Source: GCA-2748575 sp965222725 (GTDB lineage: Bacteria; Pseudomonadota; Gammaproteobacteria; Pseudomonadales; Ketobacteraceae). From it: a stretch of DNA of 64,000 nt. Both the position numbers and the translations under genes were made by a program. Below the pieces are notes generated by a model. It did no database searches and was not told the DNA's origin. It saw only the letters and a program-made list of their open reading frames with translations. Below, one piece after another: positions 1 to 7,861 of the stretch. Location: positions 2,232,001 to 2,296,000 of the forward strand of contig OZ244969.1 in the NCBI GenBank assembly GCA_965222725.1. The letters run 5' to 3'. Within the stretch, counting starts at the first letter, position 1. Each line of letters starts with the position of its first letter.

Positions 1-444
1 AAAGGCCTGTTCACGACCGGCGGCATGAATGCGCCCGATCAGCCGGCCCAGGCGGAATAACTGATCAAAGTCCCCCGGTTCCGGTGCCTGGCCGCCGGTG
101 CGTTTGTAGATGGCAAAACGGTAGCCGCCGTAGCGATGCAGGGTTTGCTGATCATGGGGGGACAACAGCGGGGGAATCACCGGCAGATCCAGTTCCTGCA
201 GCATACGGGAAAAACTGTGCTCTTCCAGAATCTGCGCATCGCTCCAGCGATTGGGGCGGTAGAATTTGGCAATCACCGGTTCCTGTTCATCAATGCCCAC
301 CTGATACACCCGGTTTTCGTAGCTGTTCAGGGCCAGAATGCGGGCATCGGACAGGTAGCCCAACGATTCGATGGCCTGAATCACCAGATCCGGCGTCAGG
401 TGATCATAATCATCGTGTAGTGGCGTCTCGGCAGTGGCAGCCAT
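1..444 (-). CDS. srkA: Stress response kinase A (SrkA/YihE/RdoA), N-terminal part, cut by window edge
   Basis: The first 148 codons of a gene that runs off the left edge, so no stop is seen. The translation carries the family's N-terminal signature around residues 40-65 (LNSYENRVYQVG, then AKFYRPNRWS and EEH). This is the nucleotide-binding lobe of the aminoglycoside-phosphotransferase-like Ser/Thr kinase SrkA, which counters stress-induced death in E. coli. ATG 444 is chosen because it opens the kinase frame; AGGA lies 9 nt upstream. Another ATG at 449 is in a different frame. It lies 64 nt downstream of comF on the same strand and may be co-transcribed. The catalytic lobe lies outside the window. 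Confidence 0.88.
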   Translation of the reverse strand, partial: MAATAETPLHDDYDHLTPDLVIQAIESLGYLSDARILALNSYENRVYQVGIDEQEPVIAKFYRPNRWSDAQILEEHSFSRMLQELDLPVIPPLLSPHDQQTLHRYGGYRFAIYKRTGGQAPEPGDFDQLFRLGRLIGRIHAAGREQAF

Positions 445-508
445 GGCATCCGGTCCTTAAACAACGGTGAAAGAGGCAGATTGCGTTGGCGCGCATGATA
501 GCACAGGG

Positions 509-1228
509 TCAGGGCGTTCTTGCTATGGCCAGCAAATGGATTTCTGCCGCCCCGGCGGCGGACAGTACCTGGCTGATTTCCGTGACGGTGGCGGCGGTGG
601 TGATGACATCATCCACCAGGCCGATACGCTCCACTTGCCGGAGCTTTGCCAGCTTCGCGGGATTGATCCGGAACGCCCCCTGAAGATTGCGGCGGCGCTG
701 TTCGGCGGTAAGAGGGTTCTGGGCGCCGGTGGACTTTACCTTGCGGATAGCACCGGTGAGCACCGGAATACCCAGGTGCTTTCCCAGATGCCGGGCCAGA
801 TAATTGGCCTGATTAAAACCCCGATGGCGTTCTTTGGCCGGGTGCATGGGCACCGGCACCAGCAGTTCCGGCAGGGGCAGCGATTCTTCATTGGTCTCGT
901 CCCGAGCCTGATCCCGGTTTGGCTTTATCTGGTCGGCCATCAGCTGTGCCAGCAGCTTCGATAACTGGGGATGATTGTGATACTTCATCTGCGAAATCAG
1001 CTGGTTGACCGGGAACAGGTACAGAAAAGGGGCCCGGCAGCTCAGAAACGGGGGCGGCTGGCGAAAACATTCTTCACAAATTGTTTCAGGATCCAGGCTA
1101 TCGAACCCCTCCAACGGCAGTCCGCAGCGCTGGCAGCAGCGGTTGTTCACCGGTAACAACGGCAGGCAGCGGGAACAAATCACTGATCTTATTGATGTTT
1201 TTTGTGCGCAAAGCAGGCATGAAATCAT
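509..1228 (-). CDS. comF: ComF family phosphoribosyltransferase-like protein
   Basis: About 239 residues. The N-terminus has a zinc-ribbon pattern: CLLC, ICSRC, CCQRCG and CEEC within the first 70 residues. The C-terminus has a PRPP-binding-type motif (GLVDDVITTAATV). This is the ComF architecture, needed for DNA uptake in naturally competent bacteria; in other species its role is not settled. The start is placed at ATG 1228, five codons before the first CxxC. An upstream extension to 1333 would run through the bio promoter and reads as non-conserved sequence. No clear ribosome binding site precedes 1228, so the start is tentative. It is divergent from bioB and shares the intergenic operator region, as in other bacteria where comF/gntX-type genes sit next to bio genes. 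Confidence 0.85.
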   Translation of the reverse strand: MISCLLCAQKTSIRSVICSRCLPLLPVNNRCCQRCGLPLEGFDSLDPETICEECFRQPPPFLSCRAPFLYLFPVNQLISQMKYHNHPQLSKLLAQLMADQIKPNRDQARDETNEESLPLPELLVPVPMHPAKERHRGFNQANYLARHLGKHLGIPVLTGAIRKVKSTGAQNPLTAEQRRRNLQGAFRINPAKLAKLRQVERIGLVDDVITTAATVTEISQVLSAAGAAEIHLLAIARTP

Positions 1229-1248
1229 ATAGGTGTATAATTGATCTA

Positions 1249-1280
1249 TGGTAAACCTGTTGTTTTTGTCTGGTTGACAG
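1249..1280. promoter_or_regulatory. BirA (biotin repressor) operator
   Basis: Half-sites TGGTAAACC (1249-1257) and GGTTGACAG (1272-1280) are separated by 14 nt. They closely match the known bio operator halves TTGTAAACC and GGTTTACAA, which have a 14-16 nt spacer. The right half contains the -35 hexamer of the bioB promoter, so biotinyl-AMP-bound BirA would block RNA polymerase. It also lies just upstream of comF on the other strand. Confidence 0.8.
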
Positions 1281-1301
1281 CAAGGCCTGCTTCCGTATGA
1301 T
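1274..1301 (+). promoter_or_regulatory. bioB operon sigma-70 promoter
   Basis: A perfect -35 TTGACA (1274-1279) is followed after 16 nt by -10 TATGAT (1296-1301). Transcription should start near 1308, leaving a leader of about 95 nt before bioB. The -35 overlaps the BirA operator. Confidence 0.78.
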
Positions 1302-1401
1302 GAGCAACATTCATGCTGTGAACCCTGCGTCACAAAGACAATGCCCAGACAAGGTTCTGGGCCCTGTATTCAGATTAATAAGACCAATGAGAGGAAAGGC
1401 G

Positions 1402-2481
1402 ATGAGCCAGCCATCGGAAGTACGCCACGACTGGACCCTGAAAGAAATCCAGGCCCTGTTTGAACTGCCTTTTAACGACCTGATGTTTCAGGCGCAAACT
1501 GCCCATCGCCAGAACCATAATCCCAATGCCGTTCAGATCAGCACCCTGCTGAGCATCAAAACCGGCGCCTGCCCGGAAGACTGTAAATACTGCTCCCAGT
1601 CCGGCCACTACAACACCGGTCTGGAAAAGGAAAAGCTGCTGGAAATCGAACGGGTAGTGCAGGAAGCCCAGGCCGCCAAAGACAAAGGTGCTTCCCGATT
1701 CTGCATGGGCGCCGCCTGGCGTTCGCCGCGGGAAAAGGACATGCCCTACGTGCTGGAAATGGTGCGTCAGGTAAAAAGCCTGGGCATGGAAACCTGCATG
1801 ACCCTGGGGATGCTCGACAAGGATCAGGCTTCGGCACTGGCGGATGCCGGTCTGGATTATTACAACCATAATCTGGATACCTCGCCGGAATATTACAACG
1901 CCATCATTACCACCCGTACTTATCAGGACCGCCTGGATACCCTGTCCAATGTGCGCGATGCCGGTATGAAAGTATGCTGCGGCGGTATTCTGGGGATGGG
2001 GGAGTCCCGTCAGGATCGCGCCGGCCTGTTAATGCAGCTGGCGAATCTGCCGGACCATCCGGAAAGTGTGCCCATCAATATGCTGGTGAAAATCGCCGGC
2101 ACGCCCCTGGAAGATACCGACGATATCGATCCTTTTGAATTTGTGCGTACTATTGCTGTGGCACGGATTCTGATGCCGAAATCTTTTGTGCGTTTATCTG
2201 CAGGCCGTGAAGAAATGAACGATCAGATGCAGTCACTCTGCTACATGGCCGGCGCCAATTCCATTTTTTATGGGGAGCGGCTGCTGACCACCTCCAACCC
2301 GGAAGCCAGCAAGGATATGCAGTTGTTCAAACGCCTGGGTATCAAACCCATGGAACTGCGTGAGGAAGCCTCTGATGAAGCCCATGAAGCAGCACTTCAT
2401 CAGGCCATCGAAGATCAGAAGCGCAGCCATCTGTATCACGATGCAGCGGTAACCGCTGAGCAGACGGCTAGCCTTAACTAA
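1402..2481 (+). CDS. bioB: Biotin synthase BioB
   Basis: Radical-SAM enzyme that inserts sulfur into dethiobiotin, the last step of biotin synthesis. 359 residues, the usual length. The radical-SAM cluster motif CPEDCKYC (C57, C61, C64) binds the 4Fe-4S cluster; other conserved blocks include GAAWRSPREKD, YNHNLDTSPEYY and the C-terminal SAGREEMND. ATG 1402 is chosen because GAGGA (1391-1395) lies 6 nt upstream and residues from here match the family. An in-frame ATG at 1297 sits inside the -10 box and cannot be used, and ATG 1387 has no ribosome binding site. First gene of bioBFHCD. Confidence 0.97.
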   Translation: MSQPSEVRHDWTLKEIQALFELPFNDLMFQAQTAHRQNHNPNAVQISTLLSIKTGACPEDCKYCSQSGHYNTGLEKEKLLEIERVVQEAQAAKDKGASRFCMGAAWRSPREKDMPYVLEMVRQVKSLGMETCMTLGMLDKDQASALADAGLDYYNHNLDTSPEYYNAIITTRTYQDRLDTLSNVRDAGMKVCCGGILGMGESRQDRAGLLMQLANLPDHPESVPINMLVKIAGTPLEDTDDIDPFEFVRTIAVARILMPKSFVRLSAGREEMNDQMQSLCYMAGANSIFYGERLLTTSNPEASKDMQLFKRLGIKPMELREEASDEAHEAALHQAIEDQKRSHLYHDAAVTAEQTASLN

Positions 2482-2493
2482 GCCGACAAACCG

Positions 2494-3723
2494 ATGAAAC
2501 TACCGGCCCGTTATGCTGCTTTTGTTGAACAACGAAAGCAGCAGTCCCTGTATCGCTCCCGCCGCCTTCTGGAAACTGCCCAGGGCGCCCAGGTGATTGT
2601 GAACGGCCGGCCCATGGTGAACTTTTCCAGTAACGATTATCTGGGGCTGGCCAATCATCCGGATGTGGTAACAGCCCTGCAAAAAGCGGCGGACACTTAC
2701 GGCGTTGGCAGTGGTGCTTCTCACCTGGTGATTGGTCACAGCCGTTTGCATCATCAGCTGGAAGAGCAGTTGGCGGATTTTACGGGTTATGAAAGTGCCT
2801 TGCTGTTTTCCTCCGGCTATATGGCCAACGTGGGCACGCTGAACGCACTTTCACAAAAAGGTGATCTGATACTTCAGGACAAACTGAATCATGCTTCGTT
2901 GCTGGATGCCGGTCTGCTGGCAGACGCCACCATGAAGCGTTACGGTCACAACGATATGCAGGCCTTGTCGCGCCGCCTGCAAGCGGCAGACGAATTTGAT
3001 CAGACCTTTGTTGCCACTGATGCCGTGTTCAGTATGGACGGCGACCTGGCGCCCCTGCCACAGATGGTGGCACTGGCCGAATCTCATCAGGCATTGTTAA
3101 TGGTTGATGATGCCCATGGTTTTGGCGTGTTGGGGGAGCAGGGCAAAGGTGCTCTGGAACACTTTCATCTGTCTGCCGGTGATGTTCCCATCTATATGGC
3201 AACGCTGGGTAAGGCATTGGGTGTCTGTGGTGCTTTTGTTGCCGGTGAAAAGGCATTGATTGAATACCTGATTCAGTGTTCGCGAAATTATATTTACACC
3301 ACCGCGTTGCCACCTTCGGCCGCCGCTGCGGTATCGGCATCCCTGGATGTGATGACAAAAGAACGCTGGCGTCGTCAGCATCTGCAACAACTGATTCAAC
3401 GTTTCCGGCAGGGCATGGCACAGTGGCAGCCCTTGCTGCTGCCATCAGACACGGCCATTCAGCCGCTGGTGGTGGGAGAATCGGATGCCGCACTGCAGTT
3501 AAGCGATTACCTGGCGCAGCAGGGGTTTCTGGTGTCGGCCATCAGGGCACCAACGGTACCGGCTGGAACCGCCCGCTTGAGAATTACCTTAACGGCCGCC
3601 CATAGCGAATCCCAGGTGGATGAACTGGTTACCGCATTGCACCGGTTACTGCCGGCGGTAATGGAAAAACAGTCCGAAAACCCTTCTGAAAATGCAGTCG
3701 GAAAAAAGCACAACGCCCTATGA
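2494..3723 (+). CDS. bioF: 8-amino-7-oxononanoate synthase BioF
   Basis: PLP-dependent enzyme condensing pimeloyl-ACP with alanine to give KAPA. 409 residues. The PLP lysine is K240 in ATLGKALG; DDAHGFG (205-211) carries the aspartate that contacts the cofactor ring, and NDYLGL is near residue 47. The last 25 residues or so are a polar, probably disordered tail, making it slightly longer than the typical 385-390. It starts 12 nt after bioB and its stop overlaps the bioH start by 4 nt (ATGA), a sign of translational coupling. Confidence 0.96.
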   Translation: MKLPARYAAFVEQRKQQSLYRSRRLLETAQGAQVIVNGRPMVNFSSNDYLGLANHPDVVTALQKAADTYGVGSGASHLVIGHSRLHHQLEEQLADFTGYESALLFSSGYMANVGTLNALSQKGDLILQDKLNHASLLDAGLLADATMKRYGHNDMQALSRRLQAADEFDQTFVATDAVFSMDGDLAPLPQMVALAESHQALLMVDDAHGFGVLGEQGKGALEHFHLSAGDVPIYMATLGKALGVCGAFVAGEKALIEYLIQCSRNYIYTTALPPSAAAAVSASLDVMTKERWRRQHLQQLIQRFRQGMAQWQPLLLPSDTAIQPLVVGESDAALQLSDYLAQQGFLVSAIRAPTVPAGTARLRITLTAAHSESQVDELVTALHRLLPAVMEKQSENPSENAVGKKHNAL

Positions 3724-4529
3724 CGAATCTGACCCTGTATCACGATATTTTTCAAAGCACGTTGGACAATCCGAATCCCCCGGAGATGATTCTGATTCAT
3801 GGCTGGGGCCTGCACAGTCTGGTGTGGGATGATGTGATGCCCGGCCTGCTGGAACATTTTCAGGTGACAGTGGTGGACCTTCCCGGGTTGGGACGAAGCC
3901 CCATGCCCGGTGGTGATTACAACCTGGATTACCTGGTGGAACATATTCTTAAGGTGGCGCCGGAAAAAGCCGTCTGGGTGGGCTGGTCATTGGGCGGTCT
4001 GGTGGCCATGGATGTGGCAAGCCGTTTTCCGGAACGGGTAACGGGTCTGATTACCGTGGCCGCGTCACCGCAGTTTACCGCGTCGGATGACTGGCCCGTG
4101 GCCATGCGTGCCGATATTCTGCAGGGCTTTATGGATATTTTTGAAGAGGACTGGGAAGGCACACTGATCCGCTTTCTGGCCCTGCAATGTAAAGACAGTG
4201 CCACCATTAAAAGTGATATCCGCAAGTTAAAAGAGCTGGTGTATTTTCATGGTCTGCCGGCACAAAAAGCCCTGCGGGAAGGTTTGCAGATTCTGAAGAA
4301 AGCCTCGGTGAAAGGGTCGCTAAAAAATATCAAAGCGCCCACGCTGCATCTGTTTGGTGAAAACGATAACCTGATTCCCGTGGGTGTCAGTGCCCAGGTC
4401 AAAGAGCTGCAACCGGATTGCGAAACGTCCGTGATTCGTGGTGTCAGTCATGTGCCTTTCCTGTCGGCACCGGATCTGTTTTTACAGGCGGTGATGGATT
4501 TTCTCCGGGAGCAAAAACGTGTTGGCTGA
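3720..4529 (+). CDS. bioH: Pimeloyl-[ACP] methyl ester carboxylesterase BioH
   Basis: Alpha/beta hydrolase that removes the methyl group from pimeloyl-ACP methyl ester and so ends the BioC/BioH route to pimelate. 269 residues. The catalytic triad is visible: S90 in GWSLGG, D216 in GENDNLIP and H244 in GVSHVPF; the oxyanion-hole motif HGWG is at 27-30. It overlaps bioF by 4 nt and bioC by 11 nt. Having bioH next to bioC keeps the two enzymes of methyl-ester chemistry together, unlike in E. coli, where bioH is unlinked. Confidence 0.94.
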   Translation: MTNLTLYHDIFQSTLDNPNPPEMILIHGWGLHSLVWDDVMPGLLEHFQVTVVDLPGLGRSPMPGGDYNLDYLVEHILKVAPEKAVWVGWSLGGLVAMDVASRFPERVTGLITVAASPQFTASDDWPVAMRADILQGFMDIFEEDWEGTLIRFLALQCKDSATIKSDIRKLKELVYFHGLPAQKALREGLQILKKASVKGSLKNIKAPTLHLFGENDNLIPVGVSAQVKELQPDCETSVIRGVSHVPFLSAPDLFLQAVMDFLREQKRVG

Positions 4530-5334
4530 TCGTTATGAACAGTCCCGCGTTACCGGGGGCAGAGTGATTGACAAGCATGCTGTGGCGGTTTCTTTCAGCC
4601 GTGCCGCAGGTTCCTATGATCAGGTGGCCAATGTTCAGCGCTGGATGATTGCCCGGCTGATGGAAGATCTGTCGCGAATTGAAGCCATGCAACAGGTACT
4701 GGATATCGGCTGCGGTACCGGGCAATTGATGGCCCGGATCAGCGAGCGATTTGCACCTGAACGTATCCTGGGTCTCGATATTGCCGAAGGCATGACCCGT
4801 GCTGCTACACAGCGAACCGGCCATGCCGCCATTTGTGGTGATGCGGAAGCCATGCCGTTGCCGGATCAAGCGTTTGATTTGCTGGTGAGCAGTTTTGCGC
4901 TGCAGTGGTGCCCGGATTTGTCGCGGGTGTTTTCCGAAGCTTACCGGGTGCTGCAACAGGGTGGTCGTTTTTATTTTACCCTGCCGGTGGAAGGTACCTT
5001 GAGTGAGCTGAAGGATTGCTGGTACCGGGTGGATCCGGACAACAGTCATGTGAATGAATTTTATCAGCGGGATGATCTGTTACTGGCAGCACGAAGTGCC
5101 GGTTTTCAGTCGGTGAGTGTGCGCGTTATTGAACGCCAGGAATATTATCCGGATCTGAAAGCCATTACCGGTGCCTTGAAGGCTATGGGGGCGCACAACG
5201 TTACCGCAGGGCGGGCCCGCCAGCTGACCGGTAAAACCCGATTGAAAGCATTAATGGAAAACTACGAAGCTTATCGTCGTCAGCAGGGGCTGCCTCTGAC
5301 CTGGCAGGTGGCATTCGGTGTGTTGGAAAAATAA
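4519..5334 (+). CDS. bioC: Malonyl-[ACP] O-methyltransferase BioC
   Basis: SAM-dependent methyltransferase that methylates malonyl-ACP to begin pimelate synthesis through the fatty acid cycle. 271 residues. SAM motif I LDIGCGTG is at 61-68, and LVSSFALQW follows around the acceptor region. The start is GTG 4519, because GGGAG (4507-4511) lies 7 nt upstream. This gives an 11-nt overlap with the end of bioH. The conserved N-terminal stretch DKHAVAVSFSRAAGSYD confirms the frame. Confidence 0.94.
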   Translation: MLADRYEQSRVTGGRVIDKHAVAVSFSRAAGSYDQVANVQRWMIARLMEDLSRIEAMQQVLDIGCGTGQLMARISERFAPERILGLDIAEGMTRAATQRTGHAAICGDAEAMPLPDQAFDLLVSSFALQWCPDLSRVFSEAYRVLQQGGRFYFTLPVEGTLSELKDCWYRVDPDNSHVNEFYQRDDLLLAARSAGFQSVSVRVIERQEYYPDLKAITGALKAMGAHNVTAGRARQLTGKTRLKALMENYEAYRRQQGLPLTWQVAFGVLEK

Positions 5335-5370
5335 CACGCGATTTCAGGATTAAAGCAGTGGGTAAAAATA

Positions 5371-6069
5371 ATGGGTAAAAGCACTTTCTTTGTGACCGGC
5401 ACCGATACGGAAGTGGGCAAAACCTTTGTCACGGTGGCACTGTTAAAGGCAGCGGCTAAGCAAGGGCTGAAAACCCTGGCCCTGAAACCGGTGGCTGCCG
5501 GTGGCGAGGAAACCCCGGAAGGCCTGCGCAATGAAGATGCGCTGGCACTGGCCGACGCCATGTCCTTGTCGCTGGCCTATGAACAGATTAACCCCGCCAT
5601 TTTCAAAACACCGGCGTCCCCCCACATTGCTGCCGCGCTCGATAAAAAATCGACCAGCATCAGCCGGCTGGCAGGCTTTTGCCGTGGCGCCATGATGCAG
5701 TCCTACGATATGGGGTTTGTGGAAGGTGCCGGTGGCTGGCGGGTGCCCATTAATGAGCGGGAGAATCTGGCTCAGCTGGCACAAACCCTGGATCTGCCGG
5801 TGATACTGGTGGTGGGTATGCGGCTGGGGTGTCTGAATCATGCCATGCTGACTGCCGAGGCTATCCGTCATGATGGTTTGCGGCTGGCAGGCTGGGTAGC
5901 CAATCAGATCGATCCCGATATGGGCTATCCCGAAGAGAACATCAACACGCTGAAAGGCGCCTTGCGCGCACCCTGTCTGGGGGTAATTCCCCACTCATCC
6001 TGCAGTGAATCGGCCGAACCGGCGGATTATCTTAAGATTGATTTATTATTAAATCCCCCTTCCAAGTAA
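5371..6069 (+). CDS. bioD: Dethiobiotin synthetase BioD
   Basis: ATP-dependent carboxylase that closes the ureido ring of DAPA to give dethiobiotin. 232 residues. P-loop GTDTEVGKT is at 10-18 and the VEGAGGW substrate loop is near 114-120. It follows bioC by 36 nt and is the last gene of the operon, ending before a terminator. The enzyme between BioF and BioD, the DAPA aminotransferase BioA, is not encoded in this cluster. Confidence 0.95.
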   Translation: MGKSTFFVTGTDTEVGKTFVTVALLKAAAKQGLKTLALKPVAAGGEETPEGLRNEDALALADAMSLSLAYEQINPAIFKTPASPHIAAALDKKSTSISRLAGFCRGAMMQSYDMGFVEGAGGWRVPINERENLAQLAQTLDLPVILVVGMRLGCLNHAMLTAEAIRHDGLRLAGWVANQIDPDMGYPEENINTLKGALRAPCLGVIPHSSCSESAEPADYLKIDLLLNPPSK

Positions 6070-6096
6070 CCCTGCCTTATAAGGTGTAATAGAATC

Positions 6097-6124
6097 AAGG
6101 GCTTAGCGATGAAGCCCTTTTGTT
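6097..6124 (+). terminator. Rho-independent terminator after bioD
   Basis: Perfect 8-bp stem AAGGGCTT (6097-6104) / AAGCCCTT (6112-6119), 7-nt loop, then T-rich sequence. It lies 28 nt after the bioD stop. Confidence 0.75.
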
Positions 6125-6216
6125 TCGCTTTGGTGAAAAATTGAACATGTTGCGCCTTCACGTATACTAAGTCATATGGGCTAAAAAGCCGAAATTGTAT
6201 TTGTAGTAATCACGAG

Positions 6217-6456
6217 GTGACTATGCCGATAGATTCCGTATTGGGAGCAGGCCTGCAAGGTGTGCAGAAAGGATTCAGTACGGTGAACCGGGCAGCAGAA
6301 CGTATCGCAAATGTGGATACATCCGATAACCCCAGTGGTGATCTGACCGAATCGGCGGTATCGCTGCAACAGGGCAAGCTGCAGGTGCAAGCCTCGGCAA
6401 AGGTGATTCAGTCCGCCAATGACACTATTGGCAGCCTGATCGATATTAAAGTTTAA
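6217..6456 (+). CDS. Small protein resembling fused ends of flagellar rod/hook subunits
   Basis: 79 residues. The first half (GLQGVQKGFSTVNRAAERIANVD) resembles the N-terminal helix of flagellar axial proteins such as FlgC/FlgE (normally GLNA..RLNVTANNIANVNT). The second half (DLTESAVSLQQGKLQVQASAKVIQ) resembles their C-terminal helix (VDLSEEMV..I.AQ..YQANAKVI). The middle domains are missing, so it looks like a D0-only axial protein. ATG 6217 is preceded by GAGGTG at 8 nt. There are no other flagellar genes nearby. It sits 42 nt before a SprA-related metalloprotease gene and is probably co-transcribed with it. Function unknown. Confidence 0.72.
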   Translation: MTMPIDSVLGAGLQGVQKGFSTVNRAAERIANVDTSDNPSGDLTESAVSLQQGKLQVQASAKVIQSANDTIGSLIDIKV

Positions 6457-6498
6457 ACAGGTTAAGTAAGGTTTTAAGAGGTATCTTAAAGAAACGCC

Positions 6499-7521
6499 AT
6501 GTTAATCAACCCGAATGTGCAACAGACAAGCTATTCCGCACAGCCGGCACCGGTACCCAACGGTGTGGGCCAGACGGATATTGTGCGTTCGGATCTGCCC
6601 CCCATTGAACAGTCTCCGGAAACCTCTGCCGGACAAAATCAGCAGCAGACCCTGGCCAATACTGAAGAGCCGGCGGTAGATACCAGCACGGAAACTGCCA
6701 ACAGGGCAGATACTTCAACCCAGACTACCGATCGTGCCGGTGCAAATTCAGGCAACAACTCAGCTACCAACACTGCAACCGCGAATTCTGATTCGGCCAG
6801 CGATGAGCGTCGTGCAGAACAACAGCGAGAGCAGGATGCCGCCATCATTAGCCAGCTGAAAGCCCGTGATCGTGAAGTGCGCCTTCATGAAGCGGCTCAC
6901 GCTGCCGTGGGTGGCCGTTATGCCGGGGCGCCCAATCTGCAATATGAACGTGGCCCGGACGGCGTGAATTACGCGGTTTCCGGTGAAGTCTCCATCAGCG
7001 TGTCCAAGGCCGCAACGCCGGAAGCTACCCTGGAAAAAGCCCGTCAGATTCGCGCAGCGGCTACCGCACCGGCTGAACCTTCCTCCCAGGATCGTGCCGT
7101 AGCTGCAGAGGCGTCACGTCTTGAGGCTGAAGCCCGTACCGAAATCCAGGCCCAGGAAGTGGAAGAGCGTCAACAGCGCAGCGAACGCCTGGACGAAACA
7201 CGCTCCGAAGATCGTGAAGACGAACGAGTGACCGCTGAAGAAGAATCCCGGGCAACTGAGGAAGTTTCAGTGGCCGATACCCAGGTAGAGAATGCCGCTC
7301 CTGAACTACCCAGCATTACTGACCGTTCCGCTGCCGCCAGCGGTGACGAAGAGCAGCCTGCCTCCGAGTCCGATGAGAGCGAGGACGAACCCAACGCCCG
7401 GGAACAGCTGGAAGAAATCCTGCTGGGTAACCGGTCCATCCCTGAAACCCTGAACCAGGCGGGTCTGGTGGATACCCAGAACCCTTATGGCAAAAGCGGT
7501 TTTATCGAATACATCGTCTGA
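6499..7521 (+). CDS. SprA-related putative zinc metalloprotease
   Basis: 340 residues. Residues 1-115 are low-complexity and rich in N, T, S, Q and E. The conserved core, from about 118 to 210, contains LKARDREVRLHEAAHAAVG with an HExxH zinc motif at 130-134, then GPDGVNYAVSGEVSI and APAEPSSQDRAVAAEA. That combination is typical of the SprA-related family (also named the CJM1_0395-type putative metalloprotease family). The remainder is a long acidic, Glu/Arg-rich, probably helical and disordered tail. No signal peptide is seen. Protease activity is inferred from HExxH only, and the third zinc ligand is not obvious. Confidence 0.75.
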   Translation: MLINPNVQQTSYSAQPAPVPNGVGQTDIVRSDLPPIEQSPETSAGQNQQQTLANTEEPAVDTSTETANRADTSTQTTDRAGANSGNNSATNTATANSDSASDERRAEQQREQDAAIISQLKARDREVRLHEAAHAAVGGRYAGAPNLQYERGPDGVNYAVSGEVSISVSKAATPEATLEKARQIRAAATAPAEPSSQDRAVAAEASRLEAEARTEIQAQEVEERQQRSERLDETRSEDREDERVTAEEESRATEEVSVADTQVENAAPELPSITDRSAAASGDEEQPASESDESEDEPNAREQLEEILLGNRSIPETLNQAGLVDTQNPYGKSGFIEYIV

Positions 7522-7588
7522 TTGACGCCATTCAGGGCGACACCCCGCCTTCCTTTGTATACCTGATTGGCAAGATTCTTGATAAATA

Positions 7589-7606
7589 TTCAAACGAGTG
7601 TTTTAT
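7589..7606. promoter_or_regulatory. PsrA-like inverted repeat, distal copy
   Basis: TTCAAAC-GAGT-GTTTTAT: 7-nt arms around a 4-nt centre, 5 of 7 positions symmetrical. It resembles the CAAAC-N4-GTTTG sites of the TetR-type fatty acid regulator PsrA. It lies about 255 bp before the acyl-CoA dehydrogenase start. Confidence 0.35.
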
Positions 7607-7719
7607 TTTGTGTGGTTTTTGTTCGTATGGCAGGCTGTCTTGATTTCCCGCAATCCCCCGAATAATCGATAGTTTTAAAAAAATGCCTTTCCATAGGCAG
7701 ACCGTCTAGTCAAAAAAAA

Positions 7720-7737
7720 TTCTAACGCTTGTTTGAA
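7720..7737. promoter_or_regulatory. PsrA-like inverted repeat, promoter-proximal copy
   Basis: TTCTAAC-GCTT-GTTTGAA: arms match at 6 of 7 positions. It overlaps the expected -35 region of a possible promoter whose -10 would be TAAGAT at 7746-7751. Same consensus as the copy 130 bp upstream; together they suggest repression of the dehydrogenase gene by an acyl-responsive regulator. Confidence 0.45.
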
Positions 7738-7861
7738 TCATCAGGTAAGATGGATCGTCATGCAGTGGTGGTAATCCTGCGTGTGCTATCGTGATTACCA
7801 GAGTGCTGAATCGACAATCACAATGAGTCGCCCTTATTGGCGAACGACGAGGGTAATAACA

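Noticed and set aside
1229..1333. N-terminal extension of comF to 1333
   Set aside because: Those codons overlap the bioB promoter and operator and do not match ComF; the zinc motif starts just after ATG 1228.
6217..6456. Calling the 79-residue protein a true FlgC or FlgE
   Set aside because: It is far too short and lacks the middle domains; only end helices are similar.
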